From Variovorax boronicumulans (GTDB lineage: Bacteria > Pseudomonadota > Gammaproteobacteria > Burkholderiales > Burkholderiaceae_C): a stretch of DNA of 64,000 nt. Every line of letters begins with the position of its first letter. The stretch's first letter is position 1. Made by a program: the position numbers and the translations under genes. The stretch lies in the NCBI RefSeq assembly GCF_007677875.1, contig NZ_VEDO01000019.1, forward strand, positions 56,495-120,494, written 5' to 3'. Of the stretch, positions 25,465-33,911 are shown piece by piece. Under the pieces are notes generated by a model. It worked only from the letters and a program-made list of their open reading frames with translations, did no database searches and was not told where the DNA came from.

Positions 25465-28002
25465 ATGGCCACTACCAAGTCCGCTCTCGCCACGTACCAC
25501 GCCAAGCGTGATTTCCGCCGCACCTCCGAGCCGCGCAGCGGCGGCAAGCGTTCGCCGGCAGACGCGCCGAGCTTCGTCGTCCAGAAGCACTGGGCCAGCA
25601 GCCTGCATTACGACTTTCGGCTCGAGATCGACGGCACCATGAAGAGTTGGGCCGTGCCGAAGGGGCCGAGCTTCGATCCGCACGACAAGCGGCTCGCGGT
25701 CCAGGTCGAGGACCATCCGATCTCCTACTCCAGCTTCGAAGGGCAGATTCCCGAGGGCCAGTACGGCGCGGGCAAGGTCATCGTCTGGGACAAGGGCCAC
25801 TGGACGCCGGTCGGCGATCCGGCGGCCGGGCTGCGCAAGGGCAACCTCAAGTTCGAGCTGCACGGCCACAAGCTGCAAGGCCGCTGGGCGCTCGTGCGCA
25901 TGCACGGCAAGGGCAAGGAGCGCCAACCGCCCTGGCTGCTCGTGAAGGAGAAGGACGCCTTCGAGCGACCCGCGGCCGAGTTCAGCGTGGTGGACGAAAT
26001 GCCCGACAGCGTGAAGGGCCTGCAGATGCCCACGGCGCCCAAGGCGTCCGCCTCGCCCACGCAGCCGGCGGCGGCCCAGCCGCCGCAGGTCGCCTTGCCC
26101 GCGACGCTCGCGCCGCAGTTGGCCACGCTCGCAAGCCAGCCACCGGCCGACCCCGACAACTGGATCTACGAGATCAAGTTCGACGGCTACCGCCTGCTGG
26201 CCCGCGTCGAGGGCAGCGGCAAAAAGCAGCAGGTGCAACTGTTCACGCGCAACGGCAACGACTGGACGCACAAGCTCGGCGCCCTGCACGCCGAGCTGCT
26301 GCGCCTGGAGCTGCCGGAGGGCTGGTACGACGGCGAAATCGTCGTGATGGACCACAACGGCCTGCCCGACTTCGGTGCGCTGCAACAGGCCTTCGATGCG
26401 TCCCGGACCAAGACCATCGTCTACTACCTGTTCGATGCACCCTACTGCGCCGGCCACGACCTGCGCGAGCAGCCGCTGCAGGCGCGCCGCGCGCTTCTGG
26501 CCTCGGTGCTGGAGAGCAGGAAGTCGGACCTGGTGTTCTATTCGGCGACCTTCGAGGCGCCGCCCGGCGAGGTGGTCGGCCAGGCCTGCAAGTTGGGCCT
26601 GGAAGGCGTGATCGCCAAGCGCAAGGATGCGCCCTACGTCTCGCGCCGCAGCGACAGCTGGCTCAAGCTCAAGTGCAGCCAGCGCCAGGAGTTCGTGATC
26701 GTCGGCACCACGGAGCCGCAGGGCGCGCGCGCAGGCTTCGGCGCGCTGCTGCTGGGCGTGCACGACAAGGAGGGCCGGCTGGTCTATGCCGGCAAGGTCG
26801 GCACCGGCTTCGACCAGGCCACGCTCAGGAAGCTGGCGCGCCAGCTGGCCGATCTCGCCACGCCTCGCAGCGCGCTCGCCGACACGGCCGACGTGGACGG
26901 CAAGTCGCAGTGGGTCAAGCCCGAACTCGTGGCCGAGGTCACGTTCGGCGAATGGACGCGCGGCGGCCGCATCCGCCACGCGGTGTTCCATGGCCTGCGC
27001 AGCGACAAGCCCGCCAAGGCCATCGTGCGCGAACGCGCTGCGCCGCCGCCCCGGCCTGCGAAGAAGGCCGCGGCCCAGACCGCCGGCGGGGGCGACAGCG
27101 GCACCCACGCGCTGTCCACCCGGTTCAAGGTCACGCACCCCGAGCGCGTGATCGACGCCAGCACCGGCACGACCAAGATCGATCTGGTGCGCTACTACGC
27201 GCTGGTCGGCGCGCTGATGCTGGAGCATCTCAAGGGCAGTCGCCCCGTGGCGCTGGTGCGCGCGCCGGCTGGCATCGGCAGGCAGCTGTTCTTCCAGAAG
27301 CATGCCGAGATCGAAAAGCTGCCGGGCCTGCGCCAGCTCGATCCCGCCCTGGACCCGGACCATGCGCCGTTGCTGGCCGTGGCCAACGCGCGTGGGCTGC
27401 TGTCGGCGGCGCAGTGGAACGTCGTGGAGCTGCACTCCATGAACGCGCTGGCCAGCTCCTTCGAGCGGCCCGACCGGCTGGTGTTCGACCTGGACCCGGG
27501 CGAGGGTGTGCGCTGGCCGCAGATGCAGGAGGCGGCCCAGCTCGTGCACGCCTTCCTGGAGCAGCTTGGCCTGCCGGCCTTTCTCAAGACCAGTGGCGGC
27601 AAGGGCCTGCACGTGGTCGTGCCGATCAAGCGCCTGCACAGCTGGGCGGCGGCCAAGGGCTTTGCGCAGGCCATCGTGCAGCACCTGGCGCGCACCATCC
27701 CGGACCGCTTCGTGGCCAAGAGCGGCCCGCGCAACCGCGTCGGCAAGATCTTCGTGGACTACCTGCGCAACGGCCAGGGCGCGACCACCGTCTGTGCTTG
27801 GTCGGCGCGCGCGCGGCCCGGCATGGGCATTTCGGTGCCGCTGGCCTGGGACGAACTGGCCGGACTGAAGCGCAGCGACCAGTGGAACGTGCGCAACGTG
27901 CACGAGCGCTTGGCCGTGGGCAACGCGCCCTGGCAGGGCTATGCGGGTGCGGCGAAGTCGCTCAAAGCGGCCATGAAGACGCTGGGGTTCAAGGGGGACT
28001 GA
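25465..28002 (+). CDS. ligD: ATP-dependent DNA ligase D (NHEJ)
   Basis: This 845-residue three-domain repair enzyme has the order phosphoesterase-ligase-polymerase. The N-terminal 3'-phosphoesterase domain (about 25-165) contains HWASSLHYDFRLEIDG. The ligase domain has the adenylated lysine in EIKFDGYR (Lys238) and an OB part with QRQEFVIVG. A linker rich in P, A and K (about 520-545) joins the archaeo-eukaryotic primase-like polymerase, whose metal-binding Asp pair lies in VFDLDPGEG (Asp675 and Asp677), with SGGKGLHVVVPIK following. It joins double-strand breaks together with Ku, which is not in this window. The start ATG at 25465 (MATTKSALATYH) is preferred over 25432. Confidence 0.95.
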   Translation: MATTKSALATYHAKRDFRRTSEPRSGGKRSPADAPSFVVQKHWASSLHYDFRLEIDGTMKSWAVPKGPSFDPHDKRLAVQVEDHPISYSSFEGQIPEGQYGAGKVIVWDKGHWTPVGDPAAGLRKGNLKFELHGHKLQGRWALVRMHGKGKERQPPWLLVKEKDAFERPAAEFSVVDEMPDSVKGLQMPTAPKASASPTQPAAAQPPQVALPATLAPQLATLASQPPADPDNWIYEIKFDGYRLLARVEGSGKKQQVQLFTRNGNDWTHKLGALHAELLRLELPEGWYDGEIVVMDHNGLPDFGALQQAFDASRTKTIVYYLFDAPYCAGHDLREQPLQARRALLASVLESRKSDLVFYSATFEAPPGEVVGQACKLGLEGVIAKRKDAPYVSRRSDSWLKLKCSQRQEFVIVGTTEPQGARAGFGALLLGVHDKEGRLVYAGKVGTGFDQATLRKLARQLADLATPRSALADTADVDGKSQWVKPELVAEVTFGEWTRGGRIRHAVFHGLRSDKPAKAIVRERAAPPPRPAKKAAAQTAGGGDSGTHALSTRFKVTHPERVIDASTGTTKIDLVRYYALVGALMLEHLKGSRPVALVRAPAGIGRQLFFQKHAEIEKLPGLRQLDPALDPDHAPLLAVANARGLLSAAQWNVVELHSMNALASSFERPDRLVFDLDPGEGVRWPQMQEAAQLVHAFLEQLGLPAFLKTSGGKGLHVVVPIKRLHSWAAAKGFAQAIVQHLARTIPDRFVAKSGPRNRVGKIFVDYLRNGQGATTVCAWSARARPGMGISVPLAWDELAGLKRSDQWNVRNVHERLAVGNAPWQGYAGAAKSLKAAMKTLGFKGD

Positions 28003-28114
28003 ACGGCCCGTCAGGCATCGGGCCTGATTTCCTACAAGGGGCGGCTTTGCCGTCCGACGAACCCGCAAAGGCCCGGTGCGAAGAATGGGGCAGTCCCCAT
28101 CACAGGAGAACCCG

Positions 28115-29023
28115 GTGGCAGCTTCCTTTCCCATGGCCTCATCGCGGCTGGAGACCGCCGTCGATGCGCCAGCCGGTGCCGTTTCCTGGGGCGCCATCGT
28201 CGCCGGCGGGGCTGCTGCAGCAGCGCTGTCGCTGATCCTGCTGATCCTGGGCGCAGGCCTGGGCCTCACTTCGCTGTCTCCCTACGGCGGGCAGGGTGCG
28301 AGTGCCATGGCGCTGGGCTTTTCTGCCATCGTCTGGGTGATGGTCACGCAGGCCCTGGCTTCGGGCATGGGCGGCTACCTGGCGGGCCGGCTGCGCACGC
28401 GCTGGGCGGGTGTCCAGGGCGACGAGGTGTTCTTCCGCGACACGGCACATGGTTTTCTGGCCTGGGCCGTTGCCACGCTGGCCACGGCCGCGTTGCTGAC
28501 CAGCGCCATCGGCAGCGTGGTGGGCGGTGCCGTGAAGGCGGGCGCCACGGTGGCCGGCAGCGCCGCCACGGCGGCCGTGGCGGGTGCCGTCCAGGGCGAG
28601 GGCGAGGGCGCCGGCCAGGGGCCGGCCGCCTACTTCATCGACAGCATGTTCCGCCGTCCGGCTGGGCCGGCACAGGCCGGCGAGGTTGCGCCGGCTGGCC
28701 CCGTGCCGGCCGCTGAGGTGGCCCGCATCCTGGCCCAGGCCGGCCAGGACAAGCCGCTCGCGCCCGACGACCAGCGCTACCTGGGCCAGCTCGTGGCAGA
28801 ACGCACGGGCCTGCTGCCGCAGGAGGCAGAGCAGCGTGTGGCCGACACCGTGGCCCGCATGCAGACCAAGGCCCGTGAAGCCGAGGCGGCCGCACGCGAG
28901 GCGGCCGACAAGGCGCGCAAGGCCGGCATCACGGCCACCCTGTGGCTTTTTGTGTCGATGCTGCTGGGCGCGTTTTGCGCCAGCCTGGCGGCCACCTGGG
29001 GCGGCCGCGAGCGCGACGCCTGA
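28115..29023 (+). CDS. Conserved membrane protein of unknown function
   Basis: This 302-residue protein has a membrane N-terminal half with four likely spans (WGAIVAGGAAAAALSLILLIL, then a glycine-rich run and FLAWAVATLATAALLTSAI), a soluble Ala/Glu-rich helical section (about 190-270, heptad-like AREAEAAAREAADKARK), and one C-terminal span (ATLWLFVSMLLGAFCASLA). The opening SWGAIVAG and LGLTSLSPY recur in a widespread unassigned proteobacterial family. The start is GTG at 28115, supported by AGGAG at 28104-28108 with a six-base gap; an upstream GTG at 28076 has no site. It follows ligD by 112 bases and precedes a 24-residue membrane protein. Confidence 0.8.
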   Translation: MAASFPMASSRLETAVDAPAGAVSWGAIVAGGAAAAALSLILLILGAGLGLTSLSPYGGQGASAMALGFSAIVWVMVTQALASGMGGYLAGRLRTRWAGVQGDEVFFRDTAHGFLAWAVATLATAALLTSAIGSVVGGAVKAGATVAGSAATAAVAGAVQGEGEGAGQGPAAYFIDSMFRRPAGPAQAGEVAPAGPVPAAEVARILAQAGQDKPLAPDDQRYLGQLVAERTGLLPQEAEQRVADTVARMQTKAREAEAAAREAADKARKAGITATLWLFVSMLLGAFCASLAATWGGRERDA

Positions 29024-29056
29024 TCCGATCCATCGTTCCTGTCCTGGAGACTTCCC

Positions 29057-29131
29057 ATGCGCTCTTTGCTGCTGTTTTTTCTCGGTGTGCCGATCCCCAT
29101 CATCATCCTGATCGCTCTGATCTTCCGTTGA
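29057..29131 (+). CDS. Very small (24-residue) hydrophobic membrane protein
   Basis: The frame MRSLLLFFLGVPIPIIILIA and three or four further residues form a single membrane span of 24 amino acids ending FR. A GGAGA ribosome site (29046-29050) stands six to seven bases before the ATG, and the gene begins 33 bases after the membrane protein upstream, on the same strand. A hydrophobic run of this length with an arginine at each end is typical of small regulatory membrane proteins. No function can be assigned. It could still be a chance frame, but the ribosome site, spacing and composition all favour a gene. Confidence 0.6.
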   Translation: MRSLLLFFLGVPIPIIILIALIFR

Positions 29132-29198
29132 AGCCTTCGGGGCAGACGCGCCCCACCGTCCCGCGCCGCGGCCCGGCGCTTGCTTGCCACAAGAATCC

Positions 29199-31319
29199 AT
29201 GACAGACACCTGCGATCCGGGCCTCCCCTGGCCCATGGGCATGCACCTGCGCGATGGCGGTGCAAATTTCGCGCTCTACTCCAGTGCGGCCGAAGCGGTC
29301 GAGCTGTGCCTCTTCGACGCCGAAGGGCGCGAGGAGCAGCGTCGCATCCGCCTGCCGGCGCGCACCGAGGACATCTGGCACGGTTTCGTGCCCGGTGTGG
29401 AGCCCGGCACGCGGTATGGCGTTCGCGTGCACGGTCCCTTCGACCCCGGCAACGGCCAGCGCTGCAACCCGGCCAAGCTGCTTCTGGACCCCTACACCCG
29501 CGCCATCGACCGGCCGCTGCGTGGCGACGCCGTCACCTTCGGCTACCCCCTGGGACACGAGGAGCAGGACCTCGCGCGCGACGACGGCGACAGCGCTCCC
29601 GTGGCGGCCAAGTCCGTGGTCATCGCGCCGGATTTCGACTGGCAGGGCGACCGTCCGCCGGCGATCCCCATGGCCGACTCGGTCTTCTATGAGGTCAACG
29701 TGCGCGGCTTCACCAAGAACATGCCGGGCGTGCCAGAGGAGCTGCGCGGCACCTTTGCGGGCCTGGCCAACCAAGCGGCCATCGACTACCTCAAGCGGCT
29801 GGGCGTGACGGCCGTGCAACTGTTGCCCGTGCAGGCCTTCAACGACGAAGGCCGGCTCGTCGACGCGGGCCTGGCCAACTACTGGGGCTACAACACCATC
29901 GGCTTCTTCGCGCCCGAGCCGCGCTACTGCTTCAAGGGCACGGACGGCGGCGTGGCGGAGTTCCGCGGCATGGTCAAGGCGCTGCACCAGGCGGGCATCG
30001 AGGTGATCCTCGACGTGGTCTACAACCACACCTGCGAGGGCAACCACATGGGCCCGACCATGTGCTTCAAGGGCATCGACAACGCGGCCTACTACCGGTT
30101 GACCGAGGACCGGCGCTACTACAACGACTTCAGCGGCACCGGCAACACGCTGGATGTCAGCAACCCACCCGTGCTGCGCATGGTCATGGACAGCCTGCGC
30201 TACTGGGTCGAGGAAATGCACGTGGACGGCTTTCGCTTCGACCTCGCGCCGGCCATCGCGCGCGACGCGGCGGGCGCCTTCGAGCACCGCACACCCTTCC
30301 TGTCGGCCGTGGCGCAGGACCCGGTGCTGCGCCGCGTCAAGATGATCGCCGAGCCCTGGGATCTGGGCGACTACGGCTACCAGGTCGGCGGCTTCCCGAT
30401 CGGCTGGTCGGAGTGGAACGGCAGCTACCGCGACGAGGTGCGCGACTTCTGGCGCAATGCCGACGACAGCCTGCCGACCTTCGCGTCGCGCCTGTGCGGC
30501 ACCCCCGAGATCTTCGCGCCCTCGCGCCGCCCGCCGTCGGCCAGCGTCAACATCGTGACCGTGCACGACGGCTTCACGCTGCGCGACCTGGTCAGCTACA
30601 ACGAGAAGCACAACGAGGCCAATGGCGAGGACAACCGCGACGGCGAGAGCCACAACCGCAGCTGGAACTGCGGTGCCGAAGGGCCGACCGACAACCCGGA
30701 CGTGCTGGCGCTGCGCGCGCGCCAGCAGCGCAACCTGCTGGCCACGCTGTTCATGTCGCGCGGCGTGCCGCTGTTGCTGGGTGGCGACGAGATCGGCCGC
30801 ACGCAGCAGGGCAACAACAATGCCTATTGCCAGGACAGCCCGATTTCCTGGTTCGACTGGAGCGACGAGGCCCGCGACGACGCCCTGTTCGCGTTCACGG
30901 CCAAGCTGATCCGGCTGCGCAAGGAATTGGCCGTGCTGCGCAGCCCGCATTGGCCGGTGGGCGACGGTGAGCATCCGGACGCCACCTGGTACAGCGTCTG
31001 GGGCCTGCCCATGACCGAGAACGAATGGCAGCACCCGGGCGCACGTTGTCTGCAGCTGGTGTTCGACGGCGCCGCCGACCACGCCAAGGGCCGTGCCGAC
31101 CAGCCCGGGCCCTCGGTGCTGCTGATGTTCAACGGTGCACCCGAGGCGCACCTCTTCACCGTACCGCCCGACACGCGTTTCGGCCCCGCCTGGCAACTGC
31201 GCATCGCGACCGACCGCGAGCAGCTGCCGGCCCGGCGCGCCCGGCGCGTGGCACCGGGCGCCAAGCTGCGGCTGAAGTCGCACGCCATGATGGTGCTGAC
31301 CCAGGGTCCGGTCGCGTAG
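29199..31319 (+). CDS. glgX: Glycogen debranching enzyme GlgX
   Basis: This 706-residue GH13 isoamylase-type enzyme hydrolyses alpha-1,6 branch points of glycogen limit dextrin. An N-terminal CBM48-like beta domain (residues 1-150) precedes the TIM barrel. The catalytic triad is visible: nucleophile Asp in DGFRFDLA (about 348), acid/base Glu in MIAEPWD (about 385) and Asp in VTVHDGF (about 457). The motif VYNHTCEGNHMGPT is also characteristic. The start is set at ATG 29199 (MTDTCDPGLPW) although its ribosome site is weak. No other glycogen gene is adjacent, which is unusual because glgX often sits with glgA, glgB or glgC. Confidence 0.93.
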   Translation: MTDTCDPGLPWPMGMHLRDGGANFALYSSAAEAVELCLFDAEGREEQRRIRLPARTEDIWHGFVPGVEPGTRYGVRVHGPFDPGNGQRCNPAKLLLDPYTRAIDRPLRGDAVTFGYPLGHEEQDLARDDGDSAPVAAKSVVIAPDFDWQGDRPPAIPMADSVFYEVNVRGFTKNMPGVPEELRGTFAGLANQAAIDYLKRLGVTAVQLLPVQAFNDEGRLVDAGLANYWGYNTIGFFAPEPRYCFKGTDGGVAEFRGMVKALHQAGIEVILDVVYNHTCEGNHMGPTMCFKGIDNAAYYRLTEDRRYYNDFSGTGNTLDVSNPPVLRMVMDSLRYWVEEMHVDGFRFDLAPAIARDAAGAFEHRTPFLSAVAQDPVLRRVKMIAEPWDLGDYGYQVGGFPIGWSEWNGSYRDEVRDFWRNADDSLPTFASRLCGTPEIFAPSRRPPSASVNIVTVHDGFTLRDLVSYNEKHNEANGEDNRDGESHNRSWNCGAEGPTDNPDVLALRARQQRNLLATLFMSRGVPLLLGGDEIGRTQQGNNNAYCQDSPISWFDWSDEARDDALFAFTAKLIRLRKELAVLRSPHWPVGDGEHPDATWYSVWGLPMTENEWQHPGARCLQLVFDGAADHAKGRADQPGPSVLLMFNGAPEAHLFTVPPDTRFGPAWQLRIATDREQLPARRARRVAPGAKLRLKSHAMMVLTQGPVA

Positions 31320-31390
31320 GGTCTGTTCCTACCGCGCCTTGCGTCGCGCACCGATCCGGCGTGCGCGGCGGGCACCTTAGTCTAGTGCCA

Positions 31391-31410
31391 ACCCGTCATG
31401 TGACGGTTGT
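31391..31410. promoter_or_regulatory. Palindrome upstream of the 75-residue membrane protein
   Basis: CCGTCA and TGACGG flank TG as a perfect inverted repeat (31393-31406), extended by CAAC and GTTG with one bulged C. It lies in the 126-base gap after glgX, about 40 bases before the next start. It could be an operator of a stress regulator. No -35/-10 pair is clear. Confidence 0.35.
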
Positions 31411-31445
31411 TCCGTGTCCCCATCGTCCGATCCGGAGAATCGTCC

Positions 31446-31673
31446 ATGACGCAAGCCAAGCGCAGCGTGCTCGCGCTGCTGAACCGCCGCACCACCGAGG
31501 GCTTCTACACCGCCATCGTGCTGGCCTGCCTGGCCTTTGCCGGCATGCTGCTGGCACCGGGCGACCACATGGAGCAGTTGCTGGCCCTGGCTTGGCTGTT
31601 CATGCTGTCGGCCATCGCCTTCCTCGCCGGCAAGCTCGGGTTGGAACTGGTGCTCGAGACCAGCAGCCAGTGA
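31446..31673 (+). CDS. Small two-span membrane protein of unknown function
   Basis: This 75-residue protein has a short polar N-terminus (MTQAKRSVLALLNRRTTEG) and two hydrophobic segments (AIVLACLAFAGMLL and LLALAWLFMLSAIAFLAGKL), joined by a short acidic loop with PGDHMEQ. It ends in a polar tail. GGAGA lies seven bases before the ATG at 31446; the frame is open to 31407 but has no site there. I do not recognise the family. It stands alone between glgX and sodC, with a palindrome in its upstream region. Confidence 0.65.
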   Translation: MTQAKRSVLALLNRRTTEGFYTAIVLACLAFAGMLLAPGDHMEQLLALAWLFMLSAIAFLAGKLGLELVLETSSQ

Positions 31674-31768
31674 ACGGGGCGGCAGGCAGGCCGCTTCACA
31701 AGCGCTCCTTTCCTACGCGGCGCGCGTGCCCGCGGTGCTAGATTGGCCGCGCCGAACGAGGAGACCCC

Positions 31769-32413
31769 ATGCACAAGCCCGCCTCCCTTTCCTTGCCGAC
31801 CCTGCTGGCCGCGGCCGCCCTGCTGGGTGGCTGTGCCCAGGGCGCTGGCAGCGCCGCCAGCCCGGGCGCCATGCCGGCGCCGCGCGCCGGATCCAGTGCG
31901 CTGGTCCGGCTCATGACCGAAGACGGCCAAGCGCGCGGCCAGGCCGTGCTGAGTTCCGTGGCCGAGGGCGTCGAAATTGTCGTGAACGCCGAGGGGTTGA
32001 CGCCAGGCCTGCATGGGCTGCACATCCACGCCAATGGGCAATGTGGGCCCGGGCCCGACCCGAGCGGCAAGACCATCGCCTTCGGCGCCGCGGGCGGGCA
32101 TTTCGATCCCGAAGCCACGGGCCGCCACGGCCATCCCGAACACGATGCGCAGCGCCATGCCGGCGACGCGCCCAATCTGCTGGTCGACGGCCAGGGCAAG
32201 GGCATGCTGCGCTTCACCAACCCTAAGATCACATTGCTGCCCGGCGCCAAGAACTCGGTGCTGGGCCGTGCGCTGGTCGTGCACGCCGATGCCGACGACT
32301 ACAAGACCAACCCGGCCGGCAATTCGGGCGGCCGCGTGCTGTGCGGCGTGATCCAGCCCGCGCGGCTCGATGCGGTGGTCGGCAGTGTGCCCACCTCGCG
32401 GCACCTGCGCTGA
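31769..32413 (+). CDS. sodC: Cu/Zn superoxide dismutase, periplasmic lipoprotein
   Basis: This 214-residue enzyme converts superoxide to O2 and H2O2 in the periplasm. A lipobox LLGGC ends the signal peptide (Cys about 22), so it is probably lipid-anchored. All metal ligands are present: Cu histidines in HGLHIHANGQ, the bridging His in GGHFDP, Zn ligands in HGHPEHDAQRHAGD, and the last Cu His in LVVHADADDY. The disulfide cysteines appear in NGQCG and RVLCGVI. GAGGAG precedes the ATG. The stop is followed one base later by the flavoprotein gene, suggesting co-transcription. Confidence 0.93.
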   Translation: MHKPASLSLPTLLAAAALLGGCAQGAGSAASPGAMPAPRAGSSALVRLMTEDGQARGQAVLSSVAEGVEIVVNAEGLTPGLHGLHIHANGQCGPGPDPSGKTIAFGAAGGHFDPEATGRHGHPEHDAQRHAGDAPNLLVDGQGKGMLRFTNPKITLLPGAKNSVLGRALVVHADADDYKTNPAGNSGGRVLCGVIQPARLDAVVGSVPTSRHLR

Positions 32414-32415
32414 AC

Positions 32416-33447
32416 ATGGACCGCGCAGCGTTCCAGGCGCGTTTCGAGGTCCGCTTCGCCGACCCGCGCTTCGACGGCGAGCGCGCCGCCATCGACCGCC
32501 TGGCCACCATCGCCTGGCGCAACCACGAGGATAGCCGCAAGGCGCCACGGACGCGGCCGGCGGGCCCGGGCCACGCCGACCCGTCCTACGAACTGTCCAC
32601 CGAATGGTCGGAAACCCGCGCGCGGCTGCAGGCGGCGCAGGCCGGCTGGTCCCGGGCGCCGCGCTCGCGCGTGCTGCTGGTGAGCGGCGCCGCGCGCAAC
32701 GACCAGACCTGCCCGGGCGAGAACTCCAAGACGATGCGGCTGGCCCGCCTGGCGGAGGCGGCGCTGGTTGAGGAGGGCGCCGAGACCGACCTGCTGGACC
32801 TGAGTCTGCTGACCTCGGATTACGACCGCCACATCCATCCCTGCAAGGGCTGCGTGTCCACCACGATGCCGCTGTGCCACTGGCCCTGCAGCTGCTATCC
32901 CAACCATTCGCTGGGCCAGGTGAACGACTGGATGGCCGAGATTTACGAGCGCTGGGTCAGCGCCCATGGCGTGATCGTGTTGGCGCCGACCTATTGGTAC
33001 CAGTCGCCGAGCCCGCTCAAGCAGATGATCGACCGGCTGGTCTGTGCCGACGGGGGCAACCCCGACCCCACGAGCACCCACGGCAAGAAGGTTGAGGAAG
33101 CGAAGGCGCTGGAGAAGCGCGGCTGGGACTATCCGCAGCACCTGGCTGGCCGGGTGTTCGGCCTCGTCGTGCATGGCGATGTGGCCGGTGTGGAAGCGCA
33201 GCGGCGCAACCTGGCGGACTGGCTGCAGTGGATGGGCCTGCTGCCGGCCGGCTTCGCGTCGCAACTGGACCGCTATGTGGGTTACTACGAGCCCTACGGC
33301 GACAGCCACGCCGCGCTGGATGCCGACCATGCGTTGCAGGCCGAGGTGCGCAACGTCGCGCGCGCCGTGGCGCGGGCGGCGGACGCAGCGCGCGCGGGCG
33401 AGCTCGCGCGCCCTGATGCGGGCTTGGTCAGCCCCCGGCGCAAATGA
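32416..33447 (+). CDS. Flavodoxin-like NAD(P)H-dependent oxidoreductase with cysteine cluster
   Basis: This 343-residue protein has an N-terminal extension of about 90 residues (AIDRLATIAWRNHEDSRKAP), then a flavodoxin-fold FMN reductase domain: RVLLVSGAARNDQTCPGENSKTMRLA binds FMN phosphate, and APTYWYQSPSPLKQMIDR is the second FMN loop. Between them lie cysteines at 143, 146, 154, 158 and 160 (HPCKGC, LCHWPCSC), a pattern related to the cluster-binding loop of iron-sulfur flavoproteins but not identical. It begins two bases after sodC and ends 24 bases before an osmC-like gene, so an oxidative-stress role is plausible. The substrate is unknown. Confidence 0.8.
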   Translation: MDRAAFQARFEVRFADPRFDGERAAIDRLATIAWRNHEDSRKAPRTRPAGPGHADPSYELSTEWSETRARLQAAQAGWSRAPRSRVLLVSGAARNDQTCPGENSKTMRLARLAEAALVEEGAETDLLDLSLLTSDYDRHIHPCKGCVSTTMPLCHWPCSCYPNHSLGQVNDWMAEIYERWVSAHGVIVLAPTYWYQSPSPLKQMIDRLVCADGGNPDPTSTHGKKVEEAKALEKRGWDYPQHLAGRVFGLVVHGDVAGVEAQRRNLADWLQWMGLLPAGFASQLDRYVGYYEPYGDSHAALDADHALQAEVRNVARAVARAADAARAGELARPDAGLVSPRRK

Positions 33448-33470
33448 TGACCTGACCGAAAGGAGCGACC

Positions 33471-33908
33471 ATGAGCGAGAAGAAGGCGAGCGTGCACTGG
33501 GAAGGTGCAGGCAAGAGCGGCAAAGGCGCCATCAGCACCGAAACGGGCGCGCTGAAGGAGTATCCGTACGGCTTCGCCAGCCGCTTCGAGGACGACAGGC
33601 GCGGCACCAATCCCGAGGAGATCGTCGGCGCTGCGCACGCGGCCTGCTTCACGATGGCCTTCGCCTTCGCCTGTGAGAAGGCCGGCGTGGCCCTGCAGCA
33701 GGCCGACACCCAGGCCAGCGTGCGGCTCGTGAAGGACGGCGAGGGCTTCAAGATCGACCGCATTGCGCTGGTGCTGACGGCTAAGGCCGACGGGCTGGAC
33801 GAAGCCAAGTTCCAGCAGCTGGCCCAGGGCGCCAAGGCCGGCTGCCCGCTGTCCAAGGCGCTGGCGGCCGTGCCCGAGATCACGCTCTCGGCGACGCTGC
33901 AGGCCTGA
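33471..33908 (+). CDS. OsmC-family peroxiredoxin
   Basis: This 145-residue OsmC/Ohr-type protein reduces organic hydroperoxides with two cysteines. They are seen in AHAACFTMA (about residue 60) and KAGCPLSKAL (about 125), in the correct spacing for OsmC proper. The motifs NPEEIVGAAHAAC and GFKIDRIALVLTA are family-typical. AAAGGAG precedes the ATG. It is third in a likely sodC / flavoprotein / osmC unit and ends tail to tail with trpS, three bases apart. Confidence 0.92.
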   Translation: MSEKKASVHWEGAGKSGKGAISTETGALKEYPYGFASRFEDDRRGTNPEEIVGAAHAACFTMAFAFACEKAGVALQQADTQASVRLVKDGEGFKIDRIALVLTAKADGLDEAKFQQLAQGAKAGCPLSKALAAVPEITLSATLQA

Positions 33909-33911
33909 CGC

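Noticed and set aside
24439..28269. A very long open frame (about 1276 codons) on the minus strand across ligD
   Set aside because: It is the antisense of ligD and pssA-adjacent sequence. High G+C removes stop codons in other frames, and the translation is rich in Ala, Arg, Gly and His without domains.
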